DNA of 17,562 nucleotides from JBKPFU01 sp046728975 (GTDB lineage Bacteria > Actinomycetota > Thermoleophilia > Gaiellales > Gaiellaceae), in assembly GCA_046728975.1 (NCBI GenBank), contig JBKPFU010000200.1, positions 1-17,562 on the forward strand. Reading direction: 5' to 3'. Below are positions 6,207-12,855 of the stretch, piece by piece. The notes under the pieces are model-generated. The model saw nothing but the letters and a program-made list of their open reading frames with translations. It ran no database searches and had not been told where the DNA came from. Numbering within the stretch: the stretch's first letter is position 1; each line of letters starts with the position of its first letter. The position numbers and the translations under genes were made by a program.

Positions 6207-6538
6207 CCCGCGACGGTCGTGTCTTCGACGAGCCAGGAGTGCCCGAACCGGCGCATCTCCTCGATGATCGGCAGCAGCGCCTTGCCCTTCTCGGTCAGCG
6301 CGTACTCGACGCGTGGGGGAGATTCCGGGTAGCTCTGCCGGGTCACGATCCCCTCGTCCTCGAGCGCCCGCAGTCGTTCAGACAGCGTGCGCGGGCTGAT
6401 GCCGAGGCACGAGTGCTCGAGCTCCGAGAAGCGGCGCGGCCCCTCGGACAGGTCGTGCACGAGGATCGCCGTCCACTTCGCGCCGATGATGTCGGCGCAC
6501 GCGGCAACAGAGCACGTCTCGTCGTGAACGGCTTTCAT
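6203..6538 (-). CDS. HxlR-family winged-helix transcriptional regulator
   Basis: DNA-binding regulator of 111 residues. The family pattern is clear: CSVAACADIIGAKWTAILVH near the N-terminus, GPRRFSELEHSCLGISPRTL for the recognition helix region, LSERLRALEDEGIVTRQSY, then the wing PPRVEYALTEKGKALLP. Cysteines at 9, 14 and 44 are worth noting, because some HxlR proteins (HypR, YodB) sense oxidants or electrophiles through a conserved N-terminal cysteine; whether this one does is inference. The start is ATG at 6538. The gene is divergent from the PHP phosphatase over 26 bp that contain the 10-bp palindrome CGTGCGCACG (6539-6548), a possible operator for autoregulation and control of the neighbour. 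Its 3' end overlaps the DUF202 gene. Confidence 0.9.
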   Translation of the reverse strand: MKAVHDETCSVAACADIIGAKWTAILVHDLSEGPRRFSELEHSCLGISPRTLSERLRALEDEGIVTRQSYPESPPRVEYALTEKGKALLPIIEEMRRFGHSWLVEDTTVAG

Positions 6539-6564
6539 CGTGCGCACGTAAGGAATTTTAGTTC
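6539..6564. promoter_or_regulatory. Divergent promoter/operator between hxlR-type and PHP genes
   Basis: 26 bp between two divergent start codons. It holds the perfect palindrome CGTGCGCACG (6539-6548) right next to the regulator start, and an AT-rich patch (6553-6560). On plus, GAATTT (6553-6558) is 6 nt before the GTG at 6565. On minus, TAAAAT (6560-6555) is 16 nt and TTACGT (6551-6546) 7 nt before the ATG at 6538. An operator overlapping both promoters would let one HxlR dimer block both genes. AAGGA at 6550-6554 could also serve as ribosome binding site for the plus gene. Confidence 0.45.
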
Positions 6565-7320
6565 GTGATTGATCTGCATTCGCACATCCTGTTCGGGCTC
6601 GACGACGGTCCGGAGACCGTGGAGGAATCGATCGAGTTCGCCCGGGCGTCCGTCGCCGACGGAGTCGAGACCATCGCGGCAACGCCGCACGTACGCGAGG
6701 ACTGGCCGACGACGCCCGGGCAGATGGAGGCCGGCGTGGCGGCGGTGCAGACGCGTCTTCGCGAGGAGGCGGTCCCTCTCCGCGTTGTTCCAGGGGGCGA
6801 GATCGCCTTCGATCGGATCGCCGAGCTGGAGCCCGAGGACCTGAAGCGCTTCGGCCTCGCGGGAAATCCCGCCTACCTGCTGGTCGAGCCGCCGTACTAC
6901 GGCTGGCCGCTCGACCTCGAGCAGGTTCTGTTCGGAGTGCGCGCTGCGGGGATCACGCCCGTGATCGCCCACCCCGAGCGGAACGGGGAGGTCCAGGCCG
7001 ACCCTGACCGGCTGCGACCGCTCGTCGAGGCCGGCGCGCTCGTGCAGCTGACGGCGTCTTCGGTCGCGGGCCGCGGCGGACGCGGCGCGCGGACGGCGAG
7101 CTTCCAGCTGCTGGAGATGGCTTGCGCGCACCTGATCTCGAGCGACGCCCATTCTTCGTCCTTCCGTGCCATGTCGATGACCGAGGCGGCGAAGGCGCTG
7201 GGCGATCCGGCGCTCGCGCACTGGCTCACAGAGGATGTCCCGCGCGCGATCGTCGAGCGGGAACCGTTCCCGGAGCGGCCTACGACGAAAAGGCGGCGCA
7301 GCCTCTTTCGGCGCCGCTAG
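6565..7320 (+). CDS. PHP-domain phosphatase, CpsB/CapC (YwqE) family
   Basis: 251 residues. Opening MIDLHSHILFGLDDGPETVE gives the first metal pair (H5, H7). Further metal ligands are ATPHVR (H42), PGGEIAF (E79), IAHPER (H136) and SSDAHSS (D194, H196), the complete PHP set. CpsB/CapC/YwqE members are manganese-dependent protein tyrosine phosphatases that act on bacterial tyrosine kinases controlling capsule or exopolysaccharide; no kinase or polysaccharide gene is in this window, so the substrate here is unknown. The C-terminus is basic (TTKRRRSLFRRR), which could hold the protein near the membrane or nucleic acid. The start is GTG at 6565. Its stop abuts the stop of the convergent phosphoesterase gene with no gap. 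Confidence 0.88.
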   Translation: MIDLHSHILFGLDDGPETVEESIEFARASVADGVETIAATPHVREDWPTTPGQMEAGVAAVQTRLREEAVPLRVVPGGEIAFDRIAELEPEDLKRFGLAGNPAYLLVEPPYYGWPLDLEQVLFGVRAAGITPVIAHPERNGEVQADPDRLRPLVEAGALVQLTASSVAGRGGRGARTASFQLLEMACAHLISSDAHSSSFRAMSMTEAAKALGDPALAHWLTEDVPRAIVEREPFPERPTTKRRRSLFRRR

Positions 7321-8133
7321 CTACTCGTTTGCCAGCGCCGGCCCGCGCATCGGCGCGTCGAGCGGGTCGATCTGGCGGGCGGACAACTCGGGCGGCCAGT
7401 CGCGCGGATACTCACCCAGATCTCGGCGCTCGCCGCCGGGGATCCTCAGCTCGACCGAGATCCGGCCGTCCTCGATGCGGATCAGGTTGTAGGCGGGGTG
7501 GTCGAACCCGCGCGTCCGCAACGTCGAGACGGTCCCGGAGTGGACGACGAACATTCCTGCGATCGGCCAGACATAGGGGACGTGCCGGTGACCCGAGAGG
7601 ACGAGGTCGACCTCATTTCGCCGGAGGAGCGCGAGCACGTCTCCGGCGTCGAGCACCTGGTTCCGCTCCCGGCCCGTGCCCGGGATCGCCACGAGGTGGT
7701 GATGGCACGCGAAGATACGGAGATCCGCGGAGCCGGCGAAGCCTTCTTCGATCCAGGGATAGTGCTCGCGCCCGATCTCGCCCTCGTCGAGATCGGGCTT
7801 CGAGGAGTCGACCGCGACGAGCGCGACCTCGACCCCGCCCGCGTGGAAGCGGAGGCGGGAGTCGCGGCCGCCGAACGTCTCCTCGAAGCGGACGTAGCCA
7901 ACGTTGCGCGCGTCGTGGTTCCCAGGGACGAGGACGACTCGCGGGCAATCGATCGCGGCCAGTTCCTCCTTCGCGACCGGATACTGGTCGGGGTAACCGT
8001 CGTCGGTGACGTCACCCGCGATCACGACCAGGTCGGGCGCCGCCTCGTTGACCTCACCGATCGCAGCCCTCAGCAGGGCCGCCTTGTAGCGGCCCCCGCC
8101 GACGTGGACGTCCGAGAGCTGCGCGATCAGCAC
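7321..8133 (-). CDS. Calcineurin-like metallophosphoesterase, Icc/CpdA-like
   Basis: 270 residues with the whole dinuclear metal signature: SDVH (D8, H10), GDVTDDG (D41), PGNHDARN (N72-H73-D74), CHHHLV (H144-H146) and GHRHVPY (H182, H184). This layout is that of class III cyclic nucleotide phosphodiesterases (CpdA/Icc, Rv0805-like), which also act on other phosphodiesters; the real substrate cannot be read from sequence. The GTG start at 8133 shares its first G with the TAG stop of the response regulator upstream, so the phosphoesterase depends on translation of that regulator and is probably made with it. This ties a phosphoester-cleaving enzyme to phosphate signalling. The longer frame upstream of 8133 merely runs antisense-free through the regulator gene in another frame. 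Confidence 0.9.
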   Translation of the reverse strand: MLIAQLSDVHVGGGRYKAALLRAAIGEVNEAAPDLVVIAGDVTDDGYPDQYPVAKEELAAIDCPRVVLVPGNHDARNVGYVRFEETFGGRDSRLRFHAGGVEVALVAVDSSKPDLDEGEIGREHYPWIEEGFAGSADLRIFACHHHLVAIPGTGRERNQVLDAGDVLALLRRNEVDLVLSGHRHVPYVWPIAGMFVVHSGTVSTLRTRGFDHPAYNLIRIEDGRISVELRIPGGERRDLGEYPRDWPPELSARQIDPLDAPMRGPALANE

Positions 8134-8828
8134 TACTTCTCTTCCGGCTCGAGCTTGTAGCCGACGCCGTAGCGCGTGTGAATGAAATTGTGGCTCGACG
8201 CGCGGCGATCGATCTTGTCGCGAAGCCGCCGGACGAAGACGTCGACCGTCCGGTCGCGGTGCGACTCGCGTCGGCCCCAGATCTTCTGGAGCAGCTCGTC
8301 GCGCGTCACGACCCGCCCTCGCTCCATCGCTAGCGCGTAGAGCAGGCGGAACTCCGTCGGCGTCAGCTCCGCGCTCTCGCCGTTCACGAACGCCTGCACC
8401 TCGTCGGGATCGATGCGGAGCTCCTCGATCACGATCGGGTTTCCCCGCTGTTCCGTCTGCGCCCGAGCGCCGCGGCGAGCGGCCGCCTGGACGCGCGCGA
8501 CCAGCTCTTTCATCGAGAACGGCTTGACGAGGTAGTCGTCGGCGCCGATCTCGAGCGCATGCACGCGGTCGTGCTCGGTCCCGCGCGCGCTGACGACGAT
8601 GATCGGCGTGCCGATTCCTTCGTTCCGCGCCGTTTCGATGATGTTCCAGCCGTCCCGCTCGGGGAGCATGAGGTCCAGTACGCACACGTCCGGCCGCTCG
8701 AAGCGCAGGCGCGCCAGCCCGGGCTCTCCTTTGCTGACGCAGACGGCATCGAAGCCGGCATCCGCGAGGTAACGCGCCATGCCCTGCGCGATCACCTCGT
8801 CGTCCTCGACGATCAGGACCTTCGGCAT
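8133..8828 (-). CDS. OmpR/PhoB-family response regulator, copy 1
   Basis: 231 residues: receiver domain (1-120) and winged-helix DNA-binding domain (130-231). The acidic pocket E8-D9-D10, phospho-acceptor D52 (LDLMLP), S80 (VVSAR) and K102 (VKPFS) are all present. The DNA-binding part shows ELTPTEFRLLYALA, RVVTRDELLQKIWG and RTVDVFVRRLRDKI. It aligns without gaps over its full length with the next regulator upstream (8899-9594) and is about two-thirds identical by eye. The start is ATG at 8828, with TATTGT at 8842-8837 as -10 box 8 nt before it, so it may have its own leaderless promoter. No PHO-box repeat is seen in front of it. Coupled to the phosphoesterase by stop/start overlap. No kinase adjoins it directly. 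Confidence 0.93.
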   Translation of the reverse strand: MPKVLIVEDDEVIAQGMARYLADAGFDAVCVSKGEPGLARLRFERPDVCVLDLMLPERDGWNIIETARNEGIGTPIIVVSARGTEHDRVHALEIGADDYLVKPFSMKELVARVQAAARRGARAQTEQRGNPIVIEELRIDPDEVQAFVNGESAELTPTEFRLLYALAMERGRVVTRDELLQKIWGRRESHRDRTVDVFVRRLRDKIDRRASSHNFIHTRYGVGYKLEPEEK

Positions 8829-8898
8829 CGCGGCGAACAATAGAGCCGGCGTTTCGCGACAGGGCGGCGCCGGCTCGAGCGCCGCAGCTCGTCGGCCA

Positions 8899-9594
8899 CT
8901 ATTTCGGCTGAGCCTTGAGCTTGTAGCCGACGCCCTGGCGCGTGTGGATGAACGTGTGCTTCGGCGCCGTCCGGTCGACCTTCTCGCGCAGCTTCCGCAC
9001 GAAAACGTCGACGGTGCGGTCGCGCGTGCGTTGCCGCCGGCCCCAGACCCTCTGCATGAGCTCGTCGCGCGTCACCACGCGGCCGCGTTCGAGGGCAAGT
9101 GCGTGGAGGAGCCGGAACTCCGTCGGCGTCAGTCCGGCGCTTCTGCCGTCGACGTAGGCCTGGACCGTCCTCGGATCGACGAGCAGCTCCTCGACCTCAA
9201 GCGGCTCGCCACGGTCCAGCGCCTGTCCCCGTCCGTCTCTTCTGACCGCCGCTCGAACGCGAGCGGCGAGCTCGTGCATCGAGAACGGCTTGACGAGGTA
9301 GTCGTCGGCCCCGAGATCGAGCGCCTCGATCCGGTCGCCTTCTGATCCCCGAGCGCTGACGACGATGATCGGAGTCTCGATTCCCTCGCCGCGTGCCGTC
9401 CTGATTACGTTCCAACCGTCGAGGTCCGGAAGCATGAGGTCGAGGACGATCGCGTGCGGCGAGTCGAACCGGAGTCGCGTCAGTGCGCTTTCTCCCCTCT
9501 GCACGAGCACCGTGTCGAAGCCGGCCATGCCGAGATGGGTCGCCATCCCACGGCCGATCACGTCGTCGTCCTCGACGATCAGAACCTTGGCCAT
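8899..9594 (-). CDS. phoP: OmpR/PhoB-family response regulator, copy 2 (PhoP/PhoB-like)
   Basis: 231 residues with pocket E8-D9-D10, phospho-acceptor D52, S80 and K102, and a winged-helix domain (GLTPTEFRLLHALA, RVVTRDELMQRVWG, RTVDVFVRKLREKV). It is divergent from the histidine kinase over 72 bp, and lies beside the pst genes, so it is the best candidate for the phosphate regulator (PhoB in enterics, PhoP in Streptomyces). Four 11-bp direct repeats at 9633-9676 lie just upstream of a weak -10 (GATGAT, 9611-9606), where an activator site belongs, suggesting autoregulation. The start is ATG at 9594 (MAKVLIVEDD). Gene symbol by context and family, not by proof. The downstream paralogue begins 70 bp after its stop. 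Confidence 0.92.
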   Translation of the reverse strand: MAKVLIVEDDDVIGRGMATHLGMAGFDTVLVQRGESALTRLRFDSPHAIVLDLMLPDLDGWNVIRTARGEGIETPIIVVSARGSEGDRIEALDLGADDYLVKPFSMHELAARVRAAVRRDGRGQALDRGEPLEVEELLVDPRTVQAYVDGRSAGLTPTEFRLLHALALERGRVVTRDELMQRVWGRRQRTRDRTVDVFVRKLREKVDRTAPKHTFIHTRQGVGYKLKAQPK

Positions 9595-9632
9595 GCTCGA
9601 CTGCGATCATCTCTCGCGATGGCCGAAGCAGG

Positions 9633-9676
9633 GGTTCAAGCCTGGTGATGAAGTGGTGACCAGACGGTGAACTTGC
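9633..9676 (-). promoter_or_regulatory. PHO-box-like array of four 11-bp direct repeats
   Basis: On plus, GGTTCA, GGTGAT, GGTGAC and GGTGAA begin at 9633, 9644, 9655 and 9666: exactly 11 bp apart. On minus the units read GTTCACC, GGTCACC, CATCACC and TTGAACC. Actinobacterial PhoP binds direct repeats of 11 nt with a GTTCACC-like core (Streptomyces), so this is very probably the site for the neighbouring regulator. The minus-strand orientation points at the response regulator gene; the array ends over the GTG of the kinase. Confidence 0.75.
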
Positions 9677-10641
9677 CGTTCTTGCGCCGGAGCAACGCGC
9701 GCGACGGCGAACGAGAAGCAATGGCCGTTCAAGCCGCCCGGGGTCGCGCTCTGATCGAGCAGAGCCGCGAGATCGTGGTCGTGCTGGACGACGAGAGGCG
9801 CGTCGTGGCCGCGAGCCGCCGGGCTCACGAATCGCTCGCGGGTCTGGAGCCCGGCGAGCCGCTGCCCGAGCGAGCGACGGATGGGCGGCGGCCGATCGAG
9901 GTTCCGTACGACGTGCTCGGGCGCGGCGAGACGCTCGTCTACTTGAGCGAGCCGGCGGAGAACGCCGCGTACGAGGAGTTGCGCGCCGGATTCACCGCCG
10001 CGGTGTCGCACGAGCTGCGAACGCCTCTCGCCCGGCTCCTCGCCCTCCTGGACACGGCTCTGCTGCCGGGAACGGATGCTCGCGATTTGATCGTCCAGGC
10101 GCGCGACGAGGTTGAACACGCGCGCGAGTTGATCGACGACGTGCTCTTCCTGAGCGAGCTCGAGACGGATCGCGAGGTCGTGTCCCTCGGAACGACTGCC
10201 GTCCTGCCCGTGCTCGAAGAGGTTGCGGCGAGCATGGCGGAGCGCGCGGAGCGCGCCGGTGTCGCGATCCGAGTCTCTGGCGACCGCAACCTGGTCGTCC
10301 CGGTGCGTCCGCGCATGCTCCGCGTGGTGGTCGACAACGTGACGGCGAACGCGCTGCAGTACGCAGGCCCTGGGGCGACCTTCGACCTGAATGTCAGCGC
10401 CGAGGACGGTCACGTGGTCGTGCGCGCGGTCGATGATGGGCCAGGCGTCGACGACGTCGATCTTCCACGGCTGTTCGAGCGCTTCTACCGCAGTGACCGT
10501 GCGCGCGCTTCCCACGGCACCGGGTTGGGCCTGGCGATCGTGAAGCACGTGGTCAACGCCGCCGGCGGTCAGGTGGAGGCGCGCCGCCCCGAACGCGGCG
10601 GCTTGGAGATCCGCTGCGTGTTCCAGCGCGAGCCGTCATAA
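9667..10641 (+). CDS. phoR: Soluble PAS-containing sensor histidine kinase, PhoR-like
   Basis: 324 residues. An N-terminal PAS-like segment (about 28-95; IVVVLDDERRVVAASRRAHE) is followed by the dimerisation domain with VSHELRTPL (H115) and a catalytic domain with N box DNVTANALQYA (N224/N228), G1 DDGPGV (257-261), F box LFERFYRSD and G2 GTGLGLAIVKH. No hydrophobic span is present anywhere, unlike classical PhoR, so the kinase must sense in the cytosol or be tied to the membrane through PhoU/Pst. It sits between the regulators and pst and is the likely partner of one or both. GTG 9667 lies within the last 11-bp repeat and has no clear Shine-Dalgarno; ATG 9721 is an alternative start that keeps every domain. 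A shared terminator separates it from pstS. Confidence 0.9.
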   Translation: MNLPFLRRSNARDGEREAMAVQAARGRALIEQSREIVVVLDDERRVVAASRRAHESLAGLEPGEPLPERATDGRRPIEVPYDVLGRGETLVYLSEPAENAAYEELRAGFTAAVSHELRTPLARLLALLDTALLPGTDARDLIVQARDEVEHARELIDDVLFLSELETDREVVSLGTTAVLPVLEEVAASMAERAERAGVAIRVSGDRNLVVPVRPRMLRVVVDNVTANALQYAGPGATFDLNVSAEDGHVVVRAVDDGPGVDDVDLPRLFERFYRSDRARASHGTGLGLAIVKHVVNAAGGQVEARRPERGGLEIRCVFQREPS

Positions 10642-10648
10642 GCGGCGA

Positions 10649-10687
10649 AAGACGACCGGCGCCGGTTGGGCCGGCGCCGGTCGTCTT
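10649..10687. terminator. Bidirectional terminator between kinase and pstS
   Basis: Perfect 17-bp stem (AAGACGACCGGCGCCGG with its complement) around the 5-nt loop TTGGG. The plus-strand arm ends in CTT and the minus-strand arm likewise, so it can stop transcripts of the kinase (stop at 10641, plus) and of pstS (stop at 10706, minus). It is the longest perfect hairpin noticed in the window. Confidence 0.8.
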
Positions 10688-10705
10688 GGCGAGTGGTGCT
10701 ATCGG

Positions 10706-11746
10706 TTACTTGTGCAGCCGAGCGAGCGTGCGCTTCGCCGCCTGCTTGACCACCGCCGGCAGGGGGTAGAAGAGCAGCGGCGGCGCGTACCTCTGGCCCG
10801 CCGTCACGGCCCAGTTGACGAAGCGCCGCAGATCAGGCGCCTTGTCGGTCTTGACCGGCAGGAGCGCGTAGGTGAACGTGCAGATCGGATACGCGCGAGC
10901 CTGGGTTGCGGGCGGGTTGACGATGTGCATCTCGTTCGAGCGCGGCACGCGCTTGATCGTCGCCGCGGCCGCCGCAATTCCGCGCATGCCCGGCAATGCG
11001 AAGCGCCCGGCCTTGTTGCGGATCTTGGCGATCTTGAACTTGTTCTTCAGCGAGTAGGCGACGTCGACGTAGGTGATCCCGCCGTCCGTGCGGGAGAGGA
11101 CGCCGGCGACCCCGGTCGAGCCGCGCGCGCCAATGCCCGTGGGGAAGTTGACCTGGGTGCTGTTGCCGACCTTGCTCTTGAACTCCTTGCTGACCGAGGA
11201 GAGGTAGTCCGTGAAGTTGTAGGTCGTTCCGCTGCCGTCCGAGCGATAGATCGGGGTGATCTTCTGGCTCGGCAGGCGAACGCCGCTGTTCAGCCTGGCG
11301 ATTCGCCGGTCGTTCCAGCGCTTGATCTTGCCGAGGTAGATGTCGGCGAGGATCGGGCCCGTCAGCTTGAGCCCGTAGGAGACGCCGTCGATGTTGTATG
11401 GGATCGACGTCGCGGACAGCGCCCAAGGGATCTGGACGACGCCCTTCGCGGCACGGAACTGGTCACTGGTCAGCGGCGCGTCACTTGCGCCGAAATCGAC
11501 TGTGCGGTTCGTGATTGCATTGATCCCGGCGCCGCTGCCGACCGGGCTGTAGTTGATCTGAACACCGGTCGCCTTCTTGTAGGCGGGGATCCACCTCGAG
11601 ATCAGGGGGTATGGGAACGTCGCGCCGGCGCCTGTCAACTTGCTGCCGTTGGAGCGGGCCGGCGCCGCCTGCGCACCCACCGCTGCCAGCACGATCGAGA
11701 TCGTGGCGATCACGCTCCCGAACGCGATGTACCTCTTTCTCGGCAC
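10706..11746 (-). CDS. pstS: Phosphate ABC transporter substrate-binding protein PstS
   Basis: Extracytoplasmic protein that binds inorganic phosphate and hands it to PstCA. 346 residues. It has a signal peptide (basic MPRKR, hydrophobic 7-26, likely cut after AQA) with no lipobox cysteine, so it is secreted or held by other means, unlike many actinobacterial PstS lipoproteins. Phosphate contacts are visible: GAGATFPYPL (39-48), VGSGAGINAI, DFGASDAPL (84-92) and YRSDGSGTTYNFTDYL. The mature protein is rich in Lys/Arg. The start is GTG at 11746, because AGGAG (11758-11754) sits 7 nt upstream; the in-frame ATG at 11791 would add a non-signal-like tail. It is transcribed away from pstC, from the region that carries the 11-bp repeats. 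Confidence 0.93.
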   Translation of the reverse strand: MPRKRYIAFGSVIATISIVLAAVGAQAAPARSNGSKLTGAGATFPYPLISRWIPAYKKATGVQINYSPVGSGAGINAITNRTVDFGASDAPLTSDQFRAAKGVVQIPWALSATSIPYNIDGVSYGLKLTGPILADIYLGKIKRWNDRRIARLNSGVRLPSQKITPIYRSDGSGTTYNFTDYLSSVSKEFKSKVGNSTQVNFPTGIGARGSTGVAGVLSRTDGGITYVDVAYSLKNKFKIAKIRNKAGRFALPGMRGIAAAAATIKRVPRSNEMHIVNPPATQARAYPICTFTYALLPVKTDKAPDLRRFVNWAVTAGQRYAPPLLFYPLPAVVKQAAKRTLARLHK

Positions 11747-11808
11747 GTCTTTTCTCCTCTCCGTTTTTGGCATGCCACAAGAGGGTCGCAACGGCCCTCG
11801 AGTGCGTG

Positions 11809-11858
11809 GGCTAAGCGGAGGTATCGGTCTGGTGACGGACCGGTAACAGCGGGCGGAT
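11809..11858 (-). promoter_or_regulatory. PHO-box-like 11-bp direct repeats between pstS and pstC
   Basis: On plus, GGCTAA (11809), GGTATC (11820), GGTGAC (11831), GGTAAC (11842) and a weaker GCGGAT (11853) follow each other at 11-bp steps. On minus the core units read GTTACC, GTCACC and GATACC. Same period, orientation and core as the array at 9633-9676. Its end lies over the -35 region of the pstC promoter (-10 TAGGGT at 11876-11881, 8 nt before the GTG start), so it could control both pstS and pstCAB-phoU under phosphate limitation. Confidence 0.72.
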
Positions 11859-11889
11859 TCGGCCGAAACGGACGTTAGGGTCGGCGCTT

Positions 11890-12855
11890 GTGAGCACGGT
11901 TCCGACGACCGAGAGGCTGCCGCGCGGCCGTCGTGTGGGCGACCGCATCGGCGACCTGCTGTTCCGCGGCCTGACCCTGGCGGCCTCCCTTGCGGCGCTC
12001 GTGCTGCTGGTGCTGATCGCGTACAAGATCTTCGACGAGGCGCGGCCGGCCTTCGACGAGTTCGGCCTCGGTTTTCTCACCGAGAAGGTCTGGGACCCGA
12101 ACACGAAGGTCTTCGGCGCCGCGGCCTTCATCTACGGAACCGTCGTCAGCTCGTTCATCGCGCTGCTGATCGCAGCGCCGCTCTCGATCGCGATCGGGCT
12201 CTTCCTCAGCGAGCTCGCCCCGCGCAGCGTGCGGGCCGTCCTCGGGCCGCTCGTCGAGCTCCTCGCCGCGATTCCCAGCGTCATCCTGGGGCTCTGGGGG
12301 ATCCTCGTGCTCGGGCCCTTCGTACGTGACCACATCGAGCCCTGGCTTCAGGACAAGTTCGGCTTCCTTCCCATCTTCAGCGGTGAGCCGTCTCAGGCCG
12401 GGATGCTGCCGGCGGCCCTGGTGCTCGCGATCATGGTCGTCCCGATCGTCGCCAGCATCAGCCGGGAGCTTTTCCTGAGCGTCCCGCAGGAGCTCGAAGA
12501 AGGAGCGTTCGCGCTCGGCTCGACGCGGTGGGAGATGGTGCGCGGCGTCGTGCTGCCGTACGCGCGACCGGGGATCGTGGCCGCGCTCATCCTCGGGCTC
12601 GGCCGCGCCGTCGGCGAGGCAATCGCGGTCAGCATGGTCATCGGGGGCTTCGCGGGGATCAACAGGTCGTTGTTCGCGCCGGCCGACACGCTGGCCGGTC
12701 GCCTTGCCAGCCAGTACCAGGGCGCACCGTCGAGCCTCCAGCTCTCGGCGCTCGTCTACCTCGCAGCGATCTTGCTGGTCATGTCCCTGATCGTGAACCT
12801 GATTGCGCAATGGATCGTACGCCGGTTCGAATTCCACCGAGTAGGGGCCGACTGA
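11890..12855 (+). CDS. pstC: Phosphate ABC transporter permease PstC
   Basis: One of the two membrane subunits that form the phosphate channel. 321 residues with six to seven hydrophobic spans beginning at about 25-45 (LTLAASLAALVLLVLIAYKI). FIYGTVVSSFIALLIAAPLS and LLAAIPSVILGLWGILVLGP are typical of PstC. The cytoplasmic coupling helix that contacts PstB is ELEEGAFALGSTRWEMVRGV (EAA-like, around 200), and the conserved GRAVGEAIAVSMVIGG follows. The start is GTG at 11890, probably leaderless from TAGGGT. Its stop overlaps the pstA start (TGATG). The order pstC-pstA-pstB-phoU is the usual one, but pstS lies on the opposite strand instead of leading the operon. Confidence 0.94.
   Translation: MSTVPTTERLPRGRRVGDRIGDLLFRGLTLAASLAALVLLVLIAYKIFDEARPAFDEFGLGFLTEKVWDPNTKVFGAAAFIYGTVVSSFIALLIAAPLSIAIGLFLSELAPRSVRAVLGPLVELLAAIPSVILGLWGILVLGPFVRDHIEPWLQDKFGFLPIFSGEPSQAGMLPAALVLAIMVVPIVASISRELFLSVPQELEEGAFALGSTRWEMVRGVVLPYARPGIVAALILGLGRAVGEAIAVSMVIGGFAGINRSLFAPADTLAGRLASQYQGAPSSLQLSALVYLAAILLVMSLIVNLIAQWIVRRFEFHRVGAD

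Noticed and set aside
6539..6682. N-terminal extension of the HxlR regulator to 6682
   Set aside because: The added residues are Arg-rich and antisense to the PHP active-site region; the family begins near MKAVHDETC.
10712..11878. 388-codon plus-strand frame opposite pstS
   Set aside because: pstS has a signal peptide, ribosome binding site and all phosphate-binding motifs on minus; the plus frame is Asp/Arg-rich noise.
11875..12837. Long minus-strand open frame across pstC, and similar ones across pstA (12756-13571), the peptidase (4690-5871) and the sigma gene (3180-4205)
   Set aside because: These are mirror frames of GC-rich genes: charged, low-complexity products with no family motif, while the other strand encodes clear PstC, PstA, peptidase and sigma proteins.
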